From Pseudomaricurvus sp. HS19 (GTDB taxonomy: Bacteria; Pseudomonadota; Gammaproteobacteria; Pseudomonadales; Cellvibrionaceae), in contig NZ_WVVW01000002.1 of NCBI RefSeq assembly GCF_009857815.1, forward strand, positions 124,001 through 188,000: a stretch of 64,000 bases of DNA, in the 5' to 3' direction. This document shows positions 38,056-46,760 of the stretch, in pieces. Within the stretch, counting starts at the first letter, position 1. Each line of letters opens with the position of its first letter. The position numbers and the translations under genes were made by a program. Under the pieces are notes generated by a model. That model did no database searches. It was given only the letters and a program-made list of their open reading frames with translations, and was not told the DNA's origin.

Positions 38056-38503
38056 GCGGGAGAAAACCGGTCTGAAAGCCTGTGAAATCAGGAGCGGATG
38101 ATACCGAAGACCAGAGGAAACGCCAGTGAAAGCACGCTGCCGGACGCCGACCACTATTCCAATTCCAACAGGGCCTGATTACACTTTCCAGTCCGGTCGT
38201 GAGTTGCCTCCCTGCAACGCGCTGTACACCTGGCCCTGCGCAACGGTGCTTTGCTGCAGCCGCTTGGCAGCAGATGTACCCACGGATCGGGACTGGCAGC
38301 GAAAGGTGGCAGTTAGCAACAGCCTGAGTCCAGATCCGGTTCACGCCAGCACAGAACCAGCAGTTGAAAGGAAGGCCAGCAAGCCTCCTGTCACGCCAAC
38401 CACAACGCAAAGATATTTCGCATGGACGCCAATATCACACAGAACAGAGAACGGCTGGCCCCTCCAGTCATGCACAGCAGCCTCCCCGCCGCACGGGAGG
38501 CCC
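38056..38503. other. Divergent intergenic region
   Basis: About 450 bases lie between the WaaF-like gene and the GT4 gene transcribed away from it. An open frame continues upstream from the GT4 gene through most of it, but its translation is low-complexity with no conserved start signal, so it is treated as non-coding. The region should carry both promoters. Confidence 0.45.
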
Positions 38504-39541
38504 ATGGCTAATACCATCAGAGTTGTACAGAGCCTGGCGGGCGCCCCCTTTGGCGGGGCGGAAAGTTTCTACACCCGGCTGGTGTGCGCCCTCGCACAAA
38601 ACCCCGCACTGCAGCAGACCGCCTTAACCCGCGCCAACCCCCAGCGGATCTCGCAATTGCAGGCCGCCGGCGTGTCCGTACAAACCTTCCGTTTTGGCAG
38701 CCCGCTGGATCTGCTCGATCGTCACTCGTATCGCAAGACCCTGCGAGCACTGGACCCGGATGTTGTACTCACCTACATGAGCCGTGCCAGCGACATTACG
38801 CCTGCGGGTAATTACAGAATGGTTTGTCGCCTGGGCCACTTCTACAACCTGAAGTATTACCGGCACGCCGACTACTGGATTGGCAACACCCTCGGTATCT
38901 GTGACTATCTGGTCAAAGGCGGCATGCCTGCTGAACGGGTGGTACACATCTCCAACTTCGCCGACGAAGCCCCGGCCGCCCCGCTGCCCCGGGACAGTTT
39001 CGGCACCCCGCCTGATCGCCCGCTGCTACTGGCTGCCGGGCGCCTGCACACCAATAAGGCCTTTGACACATTGTTGCGAGCCCTGGCCAGGGTGCCTGAA
39101 GCAACCCTGTGGCTGGCCGGAGACGGTCCCGAAAGGAGCAACCTTGAGACCCTCAGCCAAGAGCTGCACATCAGCGAAAGGGTTCGCTTCCTCGGCTGGC
39201 GTAACGACGTGGCCAGCCTGATGCAAACCGCCGACCTGTTTATCTGCCCGTCACGCCATGAAGGGCTCGGCGGTATCGTGCTTGAATCCTGGCTACACGG
39301 GTGCCCGGTGATCGCCACCAACTCCCAGGGCCCCTCCGAGCTGATCCAGAACGGCCACACCGGCCTTTTGACGCCCGTTGACGAGTATGCCGCACTGGCG
39401 GACACCATCAATCAACTGCTGCAGAACCCCCGGCAAGCCACCTGTCTCGCCGACAACGCTCGTGTCGAATACAGCAAGCACCACAGCACAGCCAGCATCA
39501 GCCGGCAGTATGCAGAGCTGTTTGCGGGCATTGCAGGCTGA
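38504..39541 (+). CDS. GT4 glycosyltransferase, paralogue B
   Basis: A 345-residue GT4 enzyme; the start follows GGGAGGCCC. The N-terminus VQSLAGAPFGGAESFYTRLV and the donor-site segments AAGRLHTNKAFDTLL, LAGDGPERSNLE and RHEGLGGIVLESWLHGCPVI are nearly those of the gene at 27523-28560, with identical overall length. The frame reads open further upstream, but homology to the paralogue begins exactly at this ATG. It probably acts in the same pathway with a shifted acceptor or donor. Confidence 0.92.
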   Translation: MANTIRVVQSLAGAPFGGAESFYTRLVCALAQNPALQQTALTRANPQRISQLQAAGVSVQTFRFGSPLDLLDRHSYRKTLRALDPDVVLTYMSRASDITPAGNYRMVCRLGHFYNLKYYRHADYWIGNTLGICDYLVKGGMPAERVVHISNFADEAPAAPLPRDSFGTPPDRPLLLAAGRLHTNKAFDTLLRALARVPEATLWLAGDGPERSNLETLSQELHISERVRFLGWRNDVASLMQTADLFICPSRHEGLGGIVLESWLHGCPVIATNSQGPSELIQNGHTGLLTPVDEYAALADTINQLLQNPRQATCLADNARVEYSKHHSTASISRQYAELFAGIAG

Positions 39542-39613
39542 ACGACGCCAGCCCCCAACCACACGGCCACGCCCCGTCAACACCGGGCGGACCAGGCTGA
39601 TCGCCCTGAAATG

Positions 39614-39630
39614 CCGGGGCGACGCCCCGG
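39614..39630. repeat. GC-rich hairpin downstream of GT4 paralogue B
   Basis: CCGGGG pairs with CCCCGG across CGACG, 70 bases after the GT4 stop. There is no following T-run. It may help termination before ilvE, but evidence is thin. Confidence 0.35.
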
Positions 39631-39755
39631 GAAATGCCATTGAAAGCGTTCTAATGAACGGAGCCCAGTATTCCAATTTTGCCGGGGTCTAATTACAATT
39701 CGCGGTCTGATTTTGATCTGTCCCCCGCCGCACCCAGTTTTCGAGGTTTCGCCCT

Positions 39756-40763
39756 ATGACCGCCTTCGGTAGTGTTTTCATGCCAGAAATGGCCCTGACC
39801 GTATTTGACGGAGAAAAGTGGAGCGAAGCCGCCATGGTGCCCAGTGACAGCATCAGCCTGCACCCCGGCGCCCATGTCCTGCACTACGCCAGCACCTGTT
39901 TCGAGGGCCTGAAAGCCTTCCGTCACGCCGATGGCAGCGTCAAGATCTTCCGTATGGACGCCAATATCGCCCGCTTTGCCCAGAGCAGCGAACTGCTGGC
40001 CCTGCCTGCCATCGACACCGCCCAGACCCGCGACATGATCGTTATGGCGGTGAAGAGCTTTGCCGGTGAGGTGCCTGAAGTACCGGGCTCTCTCTATATC
40101 CGCCCTACCCATATCGGCACCGAACCTGCCGTGGGCAAGGCCGCGGGCCCCTCTCTCACCTCCATGCAGTACGTGCTGCTGTCACCGGTGGGCGACTACT
40201 TTGCCGGCGGCTCTGATGTCGCCCTGCGACTGCTGCTGGAAGAGGACGGCATGCGCTGCGCGCCGCATATGGGCCGTATCAAGAGCGGCGGTAACTACGC
40301 CAGTGCCCTGCGCCCGACCCTCAACGCCAAGCGCGATCTGAAGGTAGACCAGATCCTCTTCTGCCCAGATGGTGATGTACAGGAGACCGGCGCCGCCAAC
40401 TTCCTGCTGATCGACGGCAACACCCTGATCACCAAGGCGCTGGACGACAGCTTCCTGCACGGCATCACCCGTGACTCCATCCTCACCATCGCCCGGGACC
40501 TGGGCATGAACGTGGAAGAGCGCGACCTGAGCGTCAGCGAACTGCTGGAGCGCAGCCAGAAGCCCGGTTGCGAGGCGGCCCTCTCCGGCACCGCGGCGGT
40601 ACTGACCTCTGTGGGCACCCTGCTGCACAAGGGCAAGGAGTATCAGGTGGGTGACGGCAAGGCCGGTGCGACCACCAACAAGCTGCGCAAGGCGTTGAAC
40701 GACATCCAGTGGGGGCGTGCCGAGGATACCCACGGCTGGCTGACCTGCGTTTCCAGCTGCTGA
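39756..40763 (+). CDS. ilvE: Branched-chain amino-acid aminotransferase
   Basis: A 335-residue class IV PLP aminotransferase of the ilvE_II length class. The PLP Lys is in MGRIKSGGNYASAL; LYIRPTHIGTE and DVQETGAANFLLI are conserved active-site regions. FLHGITRDSILTIARDLG is the phosphate-binding turn. It interconverts Leu, Ile and Val with their 2-oxo acids using glutamate. It stands between LPS genes and glnE, the order seen in Pseudomonas. Confidence 0.96.
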   Translation: MTAFGSVFMPEMALTVFDGEKWSEAAMVPSDSISLHPGAHVLHYASTCFEGLKAFRHADGSVKIFRMDANIARFAQSSELLALPAIDTAQTRDMIVMAVKSFAGEVPEVPGSLYIRPTHIGTEPAVGKAAGPSLTSMQYVLLSPVGDYFAGGSDVALRLLLEEDGMRCAPHMGRIKSGGNYASALRPTLNAKRDLKVDQILFCPDGDVQETGAANFLLIDGNTLITKALDDSFLHGITRDSILTIARDLGMNVEERDLSVSELLERSQKPGCEAALSGTAAVLTSVGTLLHKGKEYQVGDGKAGATTNKLRKALNDIQWGRAEDTHGWLTCVSSC

Positions 40764-40850
40764 CTTGTCCACAGGTTCAAGGGCGTACCGGGTTCGATTA
40801 CTCCTCAGCAATCTCCACTTTGTGGAATTAAAAGGCTCGCCCAGGGGACT

Positions 40851-40910
40851 GGGCTCCTACAAGAATCAGATCGTGCGCCGTAGGAGCGCGGTCCACCGCG
40901 CGATCTTTTG
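40851..40910. repeat. REP-like intergenic palindromic element
   Basis: GCTCCTAC at 40853-40860 is inverted as GTAGGAGC at 40880-40887, and the latter leads into a hairpin GCGCGG-TCCA-CCGCGC (40886-40901) followed by GATCTTTTG. This GTAGGAGCGC...CCGCGCGATC arrangement is the look of REP elements in Pseudomonas and related genera. It lies between converging ilvE and glnE. Only this copy was found in the window. Confidence 0.6.
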
Positions 40911-40957
40911 GTCTCAATATCGAAGCAGAACGTGGCTCTGCCTCCGGGCCCGGCAAC

Positions 40958-43921
40958 TCACTCAGCCCCCAAATACTTCCCCCAAATCCGGGTCACATTA
41001 GCCCGCTCCACCACAAACTGATCCCCCGCCACCACCCCGGGCTGGCGCTGCAGCGCCAGCAGGTGGCCGGCGGAGCGATAGGCCTTGTAGGCCTCAATCA
41101 ACTGTTCCGCATCCCCGGCCTCCATCAAACCGGCCGCCTGCAGGCTCTCCAGAACGCGGATGTTGTCGCTCCAGCGGGTCAGGCTGCGGTCCTGATGGGC
41201 CCAGGCCAGTACCGAGTACTGCACTAGAAATTCAATATCGACGATGCCACCGGCGTCCTGCTTGAGGTGGAACTGGGCAGCCTTCTCCTCCTCGCCACCC
41301 TTGGTACCCAGGTGGCTGCGCATCTTCTCGCGCATCTCCACCACCTCCTGTCGCAGCTTGTCCAGCTCCCGGGGTTGGGCCAACAGGTCTGCCCGCAGCT
41401 GCTCGAACTGCTCCGCCAAACCGCCACCACCGGCCACCACCCGCGCGCGGGTCAGGGCCTGATGCTCCCAGGTCCAGGCTTCTTCCCGCTGGTATTTCTC
41501 GAACGCGGTCAGCGACGACACCAGCAATCCTGAGTTGCCGGAGGGGCGCAGGCGCATATCCACCTCGTAGAGCTGACCGGAGACGGTCTGGGTATTGAGG
41601 ATGTGGATGACCTTCTGCCCAAGGCGGGTGAAGTAGGTCTGGTTATCCAGCTCCTTGTCGCCATCGCTGTAGCGATTGGCCGGTGCGTTATGGATAAACA
41701 CCAGGTCCAGGTCGGAACCGTGCCCCAGCTCAATGCCTCCCAGCTTGCCGTAGCCAACCACCACAAACTCCGGTTCCGGTTCGCCCTCGCCGGCAGTGGG
41801 GCGGCCGTGACGAACCTGCATCTGCTGCCAGCCAAGCTCTACCACATGCTCAAGGATCACTTCCGCCAACCACGTTAAGTAATCACTTACTTTCATCAAC
41901 GGCAGCATGTCCGCGACTTCGCTGGCAGCTACCCGCAGGCCATGAGCCATGCGGAAGTAGCGCAGGGTCTCCATCTGGCTCTCCAGGTCTTCCCAGCTGA
42001 TGCGCAGCATCTGCTGGCGCAGCTCGTCCCGCAGCTGGGCCTTGTCCGGCGGCTGGTAGAGGGCGCGGGGGTCCAGCAGTTCATCCAGCAGGGCCGGGTG
42101 CTTGGCCAGCTGGTCGGCAATCATGCTGCTGACACTGCAGAGGCGCACCAGCTGCTGCAGGGCGCCGGGGTTCTCCACCAGCAACAGCAGATAGGCTGTG
42201 CGTCGGGTGACCGCCTCCACCATCGACAGTACCCGGCGCAGGGTTTCCACCGGCTCCTGGCGCTCGGCCAACAGTTTCAGCAGGCGCGGCATCAGCGCGT
42301 CCAGTCGCGTCCGCCCCTCCGGCTGCATCACGGAGACCGCACGGCTGGTGGCCAGGGTCTGCAGCACACCGGCAACGTCCATGGCATCCTGCAGTCCGGC
42401 CTGCTCCAGGTGACGGGCCCAGCCCTCCAGGTCGGTCACCTCCAGCTGCGGCCCCACACCCTTGGGCCACAGGCTCTCCCACTCTTTGAGCTCATCGCCC
42501 TGCTGCTGCTCGCGCTCCGGCTCGGCGATCACCTTCTGGAAGTGGTCGTTGACCAACGCCCGGTGGCGATCCAGCTCGGCCAGGAAATCGTTCGCGGCCC
42601 CAAAGCCCATCACCCAGGCCAGCCGCTCCAGATCCGCCTTGTCCACCGGCAGCGACTGGGTCTGCTTGTCCTGATAGCCCTGGATGGCGTGTTCGGTATT
42701 GCGCAGGAAGGTATAGGCCTGTGCCAGCTCATCGGCCGCCCCCTCCGGCAGGAAGCCCTCTTCTTCCAGCAGCGGCAACAGCTTCAGTACCTGACGCTCG
42801 CGCAGGCGCACATCGCGACCACCGCGGATCATCTGGAACACCTGCACGATAAATTCCACCTCGCGGATGCCGCCGGCCCCCAGCTTCACATCGCTGTTGA
42901 TGCCCTTGCGCTGCACCTCACGATTGATCAGCGCCTTCATGTCACGCATGGACTCGATGGCGCTGTAATCCAGGTAGCGGCGGTAGGTAAACGGCCGCAG
43001 CATCTCCATCAGCTGCTCTCCGGCCTTGACGCCGCCGGGCATCACGTCGCCGGTGCGCTGGTCCCCGGAGACCACCCGTGCCTTGATCATGGCGTAGCGT
43101 TCCCACTCCCGCCCCTGGGTCTGGTAGTACTCCTCCAGCGAATCAAAGTTGGCCACCAGCGGGCCGCTCTGGCCGTAGGGGCGCAGGCGCATGTCCACCC
43201 GGAAGACAAAGCCGTCCACGGTGGTGCTGTCGATGCTGGTAATGATCTTCTGCCCCAGCTTGATGAAGTACTCCTGGTTGGAGATGGACTTGCGACCACC
43301 TTCGGTCTCGCCGCTCTCGGGGTAGGAGAAGATCAGGTCGATATCGGAGGAGACATTGAGTTCATAGCCCCCCATTTTGCCCATGCCCAGCACCACCAGC
43401 GGCTGCGGCTGCTTGCTGTAGCGGCCTATGGGCTGGCCGTAGCGCGCCTGCAGCAAGCGGTCGTGGAAGGCCATGGAGGCCTGGATCACCACCTCGGCCA
43501 GGGCAGTCATATCGGCGGTGGTTTCGGTCATGGGCGCCAGGCGACAGAAATCCCGCCAGACAATGCGCAGCATCATGTCGCGGCGGAACTGGCGCAGGGC
43601 CCGGTCGAAGGCCTTGTCGTCGTCGCCGACGCTGGCCAGCCGCTGGCCCAGCAGGGCCTGCATCCCGTCCTGGGTCAGTGGCGCCTCCCACAGGCCGCTG
43701 GCCACCCACTCCACAAACGCCTGCGGCCGGTCGCAGGCGGACTGCAGCACAAAATCACTGGCGACAAACACACGTGCCAGCTGTGGCGGCAGCTGCGGGT
43801 GCTGCTGCAAGAGCTGTTCTAACTGTTGCTGCTGATCCGCCGGGGCACGGTGCTGCCAGAGTTCCTGGCTCTGCTGCAGGCGGGAATGAAGAAACGGGGG
43901 AATGGAATCGACGGGAAGCAT
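40958..43921 (-). CDS. glnE: Bifunctional glutamine synthetase adenylyltransferase/deadenylylase
   Basis: A 987-residue protein; the ATG with CAGGATCATC before it is preferred to earlier codons. Two nucleotidyltransferase domains are visible, with metal-binding SDIDLIFSYPESG in the first (deadenylylase) and HGSDLDLVFIHN in the second (adenylylase). GAGGIREVEFIVQVFQMIRG and AGGIVDIEFLVQY are the paired C-flanking motifs. With PII protein it controls GlnA activity by AMP attachment and removal. Long open frames on the opposite strand are shadows. Confidence 0.97.
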   Translation of the reverse strand: MLPVDSIPPFLHSRLQQSQELWQHRAPADQQQQLEQLLQQHPQLPPQLARVFVASDFVLQSACDRPQAFVEWVASGLWEAPLTQDGMQALLGQRLASVGDDDKAFDRALRQFRRDMMLRIVWRDFCRLAPMTETTADMTALAEVVIQASMAFHDRLLQARYGQPIGRYSKQPQPLVVLGMGKMGGYELNVSSDIDLIFSYPESGETEGGRKSISNQEYFIKLGQKIITSIDSTTVDGFVFRVDMRLRPYGQSGPLVANFDSLEEYYQTQGREWERYAMIKARVVSGDQRTGDVMPGGVKAGEQLMEMLRPFTYRRYLDYSAIESMRDMKALINREVQRKGINSDVKLGAGGIREVEFIVQVFQMIRGGRDVRLRERQVLKLLPLLEEEGFLPEGAADELAQAYTFLRNTEHAIQGYQDKQTQSLPVDKADLERLAWVMGFGAANDFLAELDRHRALVNDHFQKVIAEPEREQQQGDELKEWESLWPKGVGPQLEVTDLEGWARHLEQAGLQDAMDVAGVLQTLATSRAVSVMQPEGRTRLDALMPRLLKLLAERQEPVETLRRVLSMVEAVTRRTAYLLLLVENPGALQQLVRLCSVSSMIADQLAKHPALLDELLDPRALYQPPDKAQLRDELRQQMLRISWEDLESQMETLRYFRMAHGLRVAASEVADMLPLMKVSDYLTWLAEVILEHVVELGWQQMQVRHGRPTAGEGEPEPEFVVVGYGKLGGIELGHGSDLDLVFIHNAPANRYSDGDKELDNQTYFTRLGQKVIHILNTQTVSGQLYEVDMRLRPSGNSGLLVSSLTAFEKYQREEAWTWEHQALTRARVVAGGGGLAEQFEQLRADLLAQPRELDKLRQEVVEMREKMRSHLGTKGGEEEKAAQFHLKQDAGGIVDIEFLVQYSVLAWAHQDRSLTRWSDNIRVLESLQAAGLMEAGDAEQLIEAYKAYRSAGHLLALQRQPGVVAGDQFVVERANVTRIWGKYLGAE

Positions 43922-44009
43922 GATGATCCTGTTGGCAGGGTTCAATTACGGGTCTGGGGTGGGCAGTCAGGGCTATCACCCGGCCACCGGGGCCGGGCCG
44001 GGCCGGGGA

Positions 44010-45779
44010 TCAGTACTCCACCGGTGGCGCCACCCGCATAACCTCTTCAATGGTGGTAATGCCCTGTGCCACTTTCTGGGCACCGGACAAACGCAGGGTA
44101 CGCATGCCTTCACGCATGGCCAGCTTGCGCAGCTCCGACAGGTCGCAGGGAGCTTCTACCAGCCCCTGCAACGACTCACTTAACGGCATGATTTCGTAGA
44201 TGCCCTGACGGCCGAGGTAGCCGGTATTGCGGCACTCCAGGCACCCTACCGGTTTGTAGAACGCCTTTGGCGCCGGCGCCCGCCAGGGTGACACCAGCTG
44301 CTGCCAGGCGTCGCTGTCCACCTCACCCTGCGCCTTACAGTGGGGACAGAGGGTACGCACCAGTCGCTGCGCCATAATACCCAGCACCGTGGAGCGCAGC
44401 AGATATGAGGGCACACCCAGGTCCAGCAGGCGGGTGATACCGGTGGGGGCATCGTTGGTGTGCAGGGTGGAGATCACCAGGTGGCCGGTGAGGGCCGCCT
44501 GCACCGCCATCTGCGCCGTCTCCAGGTCGCGGATCTCCCCCACCATGATGATGTCCGGGTCCTGGCGCATCAGGGTGCGCAGGCCAGTGGCAAAATCGAG
44601 GCCGATATTGTGCTGCACCTGGGTCTGGTTAAAGGCCTCCTCCACCATCTCGATGGGGTCCTCAATGGTGCTGACGTTCACCTCGCTGGTGGCCAGCCGC
44701 TTGAGGGAGGAATAGAGGGTGGTGGTTTTACCGGAACCGGTGGGGCCGGTAACCAGCACGATACCGTGGGGACTCCCGAGCATGGATTGCCAGCGCTCAT
44801 AGTCTTCGCCGGTGAGGCCCAGCTCGGTAAAGCTGCGCAGCAACACATCCGGGTCAAAGATCCGCATCACCAGCTTCTCGCCGAAGGCGGTGGGCAGGGT
44901 GGACAGACGCAACTCCACCTCGGTGCCATCGGGGCGCTTGGTCTTGATACGGCCATCCTGGGGCTTGCGCTTCTCGGCCACGTTCATGCGACCGAGGATC
45001 TTCAGGCGACTGGTGACCGCCGCGGTAATGGACGCAGGCAGCTCGTACACCTGGTGCAGCACACCATCAATGCGGAAGCGCACGCGGCCAATATCGCGAC
45101 GGGGCTCGAGGTGGATATCACTGGCACGCTGGTCAAAGGCATATTGCAGCAGCCAATCTACGATATTGACGATGTGCTGGTCGTTGGCTTCCGGGTCCTT
45201 GCTGGTACCCAGCTCCAGCAACTGCTCGAAGTTGGTGACCGCCGAGGGGCCCGCCATGCCGGCGGCACCACTGATGGAGCGGGACAGGGTATAGAACTCC
45301 ACCATGTAGCGGTCGATATCGGACGGCAGGGCAAACACCCGCTTGACCCGACGGCGCGAGACATGCTCCAGCTGCGGTACCCAGTCATCCAGGTAGGGCT
45401 GCTTGCAGGCCACCTGGATCTCGTCACTGTTGCTGTTGACGCAGAGGATGCCGTGGCGCTTGGCAAAGGCGTAGGACATCACTTCGGAGGCCTTCGCCAC
45501 GTCAATCTTGAGGGGGTCAATGTGCACCAGCGCCAGCCCTGCCCGCTCCGCCAGCCACTGGCAAATACGCTGCTCGTCCAGGGTGCGGCCAGGCTGGGAG
45601 CGGTCTTCGAGGCGCTGGCTGGCCACATAGCTGACCGGGTGCATGGTGGCCTGTTCGCGGGTGCGGCTCTGGCCGGCGACAAAGTTGGCGTCAGTGGCGC
45701 TGAGACGCCCGTCCGCCACCAGATCATCCAACAGATTGCGCAGTTCCAGTACGCGCCCGATCATGACCGCTTTATTCAT
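44010..45779 (-). CDS. GspE/PilB family secretion-assembly ATPase
   Basis: A 589-residue type II/IV secretion ATPase. The N-terminal region resembles the GspE-N domain; the ATPase core has Walker A GPTGSGKTTTLYSSL, the Asp box STIEDPIEMVEEAFNQTQV, Walker B IIMVGEIRDLETAQ and the His box STLHTNDAPTG. A zinc site is CPHCKAQ...CLECRNTG. No other pilus or secretion genes are nearby, so the partner complex is elsewhere. Similar stand-alone copies occur in Pseudomonas-like genomes, and whether this drives type IV pili or a type II system is open. Confidence 0.92.
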   Translation of the reverse strand: MNKAVMIGRVLELRNLLDDLVADGRLSATDANFVAGQSRTREQATMHPVSYVASQRLEDRSQPGRTLDEQRICQWLAERAGLALVHIDPLKIDVAKASEVMSYAFAKRHGILCVNSNSDEIQVACKQPYLDDWVPQLEHVSRRRVKRVFALPSDIDRYMVEFYTLSRSISGAAGMAGPSAVTNFEQLLELGTSKDPEANDQHIVNIVDWLLQYAFDQRASDIHLEPRRDIGRVRFRIDGVLHQVYELPASITAAVTSRLKILGRMNVAEKRKPQDGRIKTKRPDGTEVELRLSTLPTAFGEKLVMRIFDPDVLLRSFTELGLTGEDYERWQSMLGSPHGIVLVTGPTGSGKTTTLYSSLKRLATSEVNVSTIEDPIEMVEEAFNQTQVQHNIGLDFATGLRTLMRQDPDIIMVGEIRDLETAQMAVQAALTGHLVISTLHTNDAPTGITRLLDLGVPSYLLRSTVLGIMAQRLVRTLCPHCKAQGEVDSDAWQQLVSPWRAPAPKAFYKPVGCLECRNTGYLGRQGIYEIMPLSESLQGLVEAPCDLSELRKLAMREGMRTLRLSGAQKVAQGITTIEEVMRVAPPVEY

Positions 45780-46030
45780 AGATTGCCCTGTAACACCCTG
45801 ATATTCAGTAAGCGCTATGCTTCTTTATTTGTAATCTGCATGATGACAGCCATTGTAGTCTCAATTCCAGTCCTGCGGCAGCGATGCCCGACCGCAGCGG
45901 GAGGCAGTTCTCACGTCCACAACCCGCCTTTGGCGGGGTCGGCGGCGGCGTAAGAAAAATGTCATTTTTTTAATGAGTTCTGGCGCAGCACTCTTTATAC
46001 TCCGCGCCAGCAAACAGAGGGAGCCTAGTC

Positions 46031-46711
46031 ATGCCCATCTCCAACCCCCTGAGCAACCTGTTTGGTAAGTCACCCATCAAGCCCATTCAGGAGCATATGG
46101 AAGTGGCCCACCAGGCAGTACAGCTGCTGACGCCGTTTTTCGACGCCGTCACCAAAAACGACTGGCAAGCCGCCGGCAAGGTTCAGAAAGACATCGGCGA
46201 GCTGGAAAACAAAGGCGATACGCTCAAGCGTGAAATCCGCCGTCACCTTCCCAAAAGCCTGTTCCTGCCCGTGCCCCGCTCGGACCTGCTGGAACTGCTC
46301 TCCATGCAGGACAGTATCGCCAACCGCGCCAAGGATATCGCCGGCATCATGCTCGGCCGTGAAATGTCCCTGCCCACGGCGATCGAAGCCGACATGCTCA
46401 AGTTTGTCGAGACCTGCATCGCCACCAGTGCCCAGGCACTGACGGCCATTAACGAACTCGACGAACTGCTGGAGACCGGTTTTGCCGGCCGCGAACTGCA
46501 GATCGTGGAAAACCTGATCCAGGAGCTGGACAACCTGGAGAGCCTGACGGACGACCTTGAAGTCACTGTCCGCAGCACACTGTTCAAAATCGAGAAGGAA
46601 CTACCACCGGTGGATGTGATTTTCCTCTACCGGGTCATTGAGTGGGTAGGAGACGTGGCCGACCGGGCACAAAAGGTCGGATCCCGCCTGCAACTGTTGC
46701 TGGCCCGCTGA
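46031..46711 (+). CDS. DUF47/PhoU-like phosphate transport accessory protein
   Basis: A 226-residue all-helical protein of the TIGR00153/DUF47 group. PISNPLSNLFGKSPIKPIQE and HMEVAHQAVQLLTPFFDAV open it; RDLPKS-type RRHLPKSLFLPVPRSDLLEL and QDSIANRAKDIAGIM are family features. It lies 49 nt before a Pit transporter, the common pairing, and is thought to modulate Pit activity. GGGAGCC precedes the start. Confidence 0.93.
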   Translation: MPISNPLSNLFGKSPIKPIQEHMEVAHQAVQLLTPFFDAVTKNDWQAAGKVQKDIGELENKGDTLKREIRRHLPKSLFLPVPRSDLLELLSMQDSIANRAKDIAGIMLGREMSLPTAIEADMLKFVETCIATSAQALTAINELDELLETGFAGRELQIVENLIQELDNLESLTDDLEVTVRSTLFKIEKELPPVDVIFLYRVIEWVGDVADRAQKVGSRLQLLLAR

Positions 46712-46760
46712 CGCGGGATCAGCCAGAGAACGATAACGACTCAAATAGGTACGACTCACC

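Noticed and set aside
38126-38503. N-terminal extension of GT4 paralogue B
   Set aside because: The paralogue begins at the equivalent of 38504, where a good ribosome-binding site lies; the extension has no similarity to glycosyltransferases.
41870-41895. Palindrome AAGTAATCACTTA inside glnE
   Set aside because: It is short and within conserved coding sequence, so most likely chance.
41942-43822. 626-codon open frame on the plus strand
   Set aside because: It lies wholly antisense to glnE, whose two nucleotidyltransferase domains are intact. The translation is His/Gln/Leu-rich, as expected from reverse reading of GC-rich codons.
45923-45937. CCCGCC-TTT-GGCGGG hairpin before the DUF47 gene
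   Set aside because: Six-base stem with no clear T-run, about 95 bases before a gene; too weak to call a terminator or riboswitch.
44460-45953. 497-codon plus-strand frame
   Set aside because: It is antisense to the GspE/PilB ATPase gene and shows no conserved motif.
45960-46030. Possible Pho box upstream of the DUF47-Pit operon
   Set aside because: Only one ATGTCAT half-site is visible and no second copy at the right spacing.
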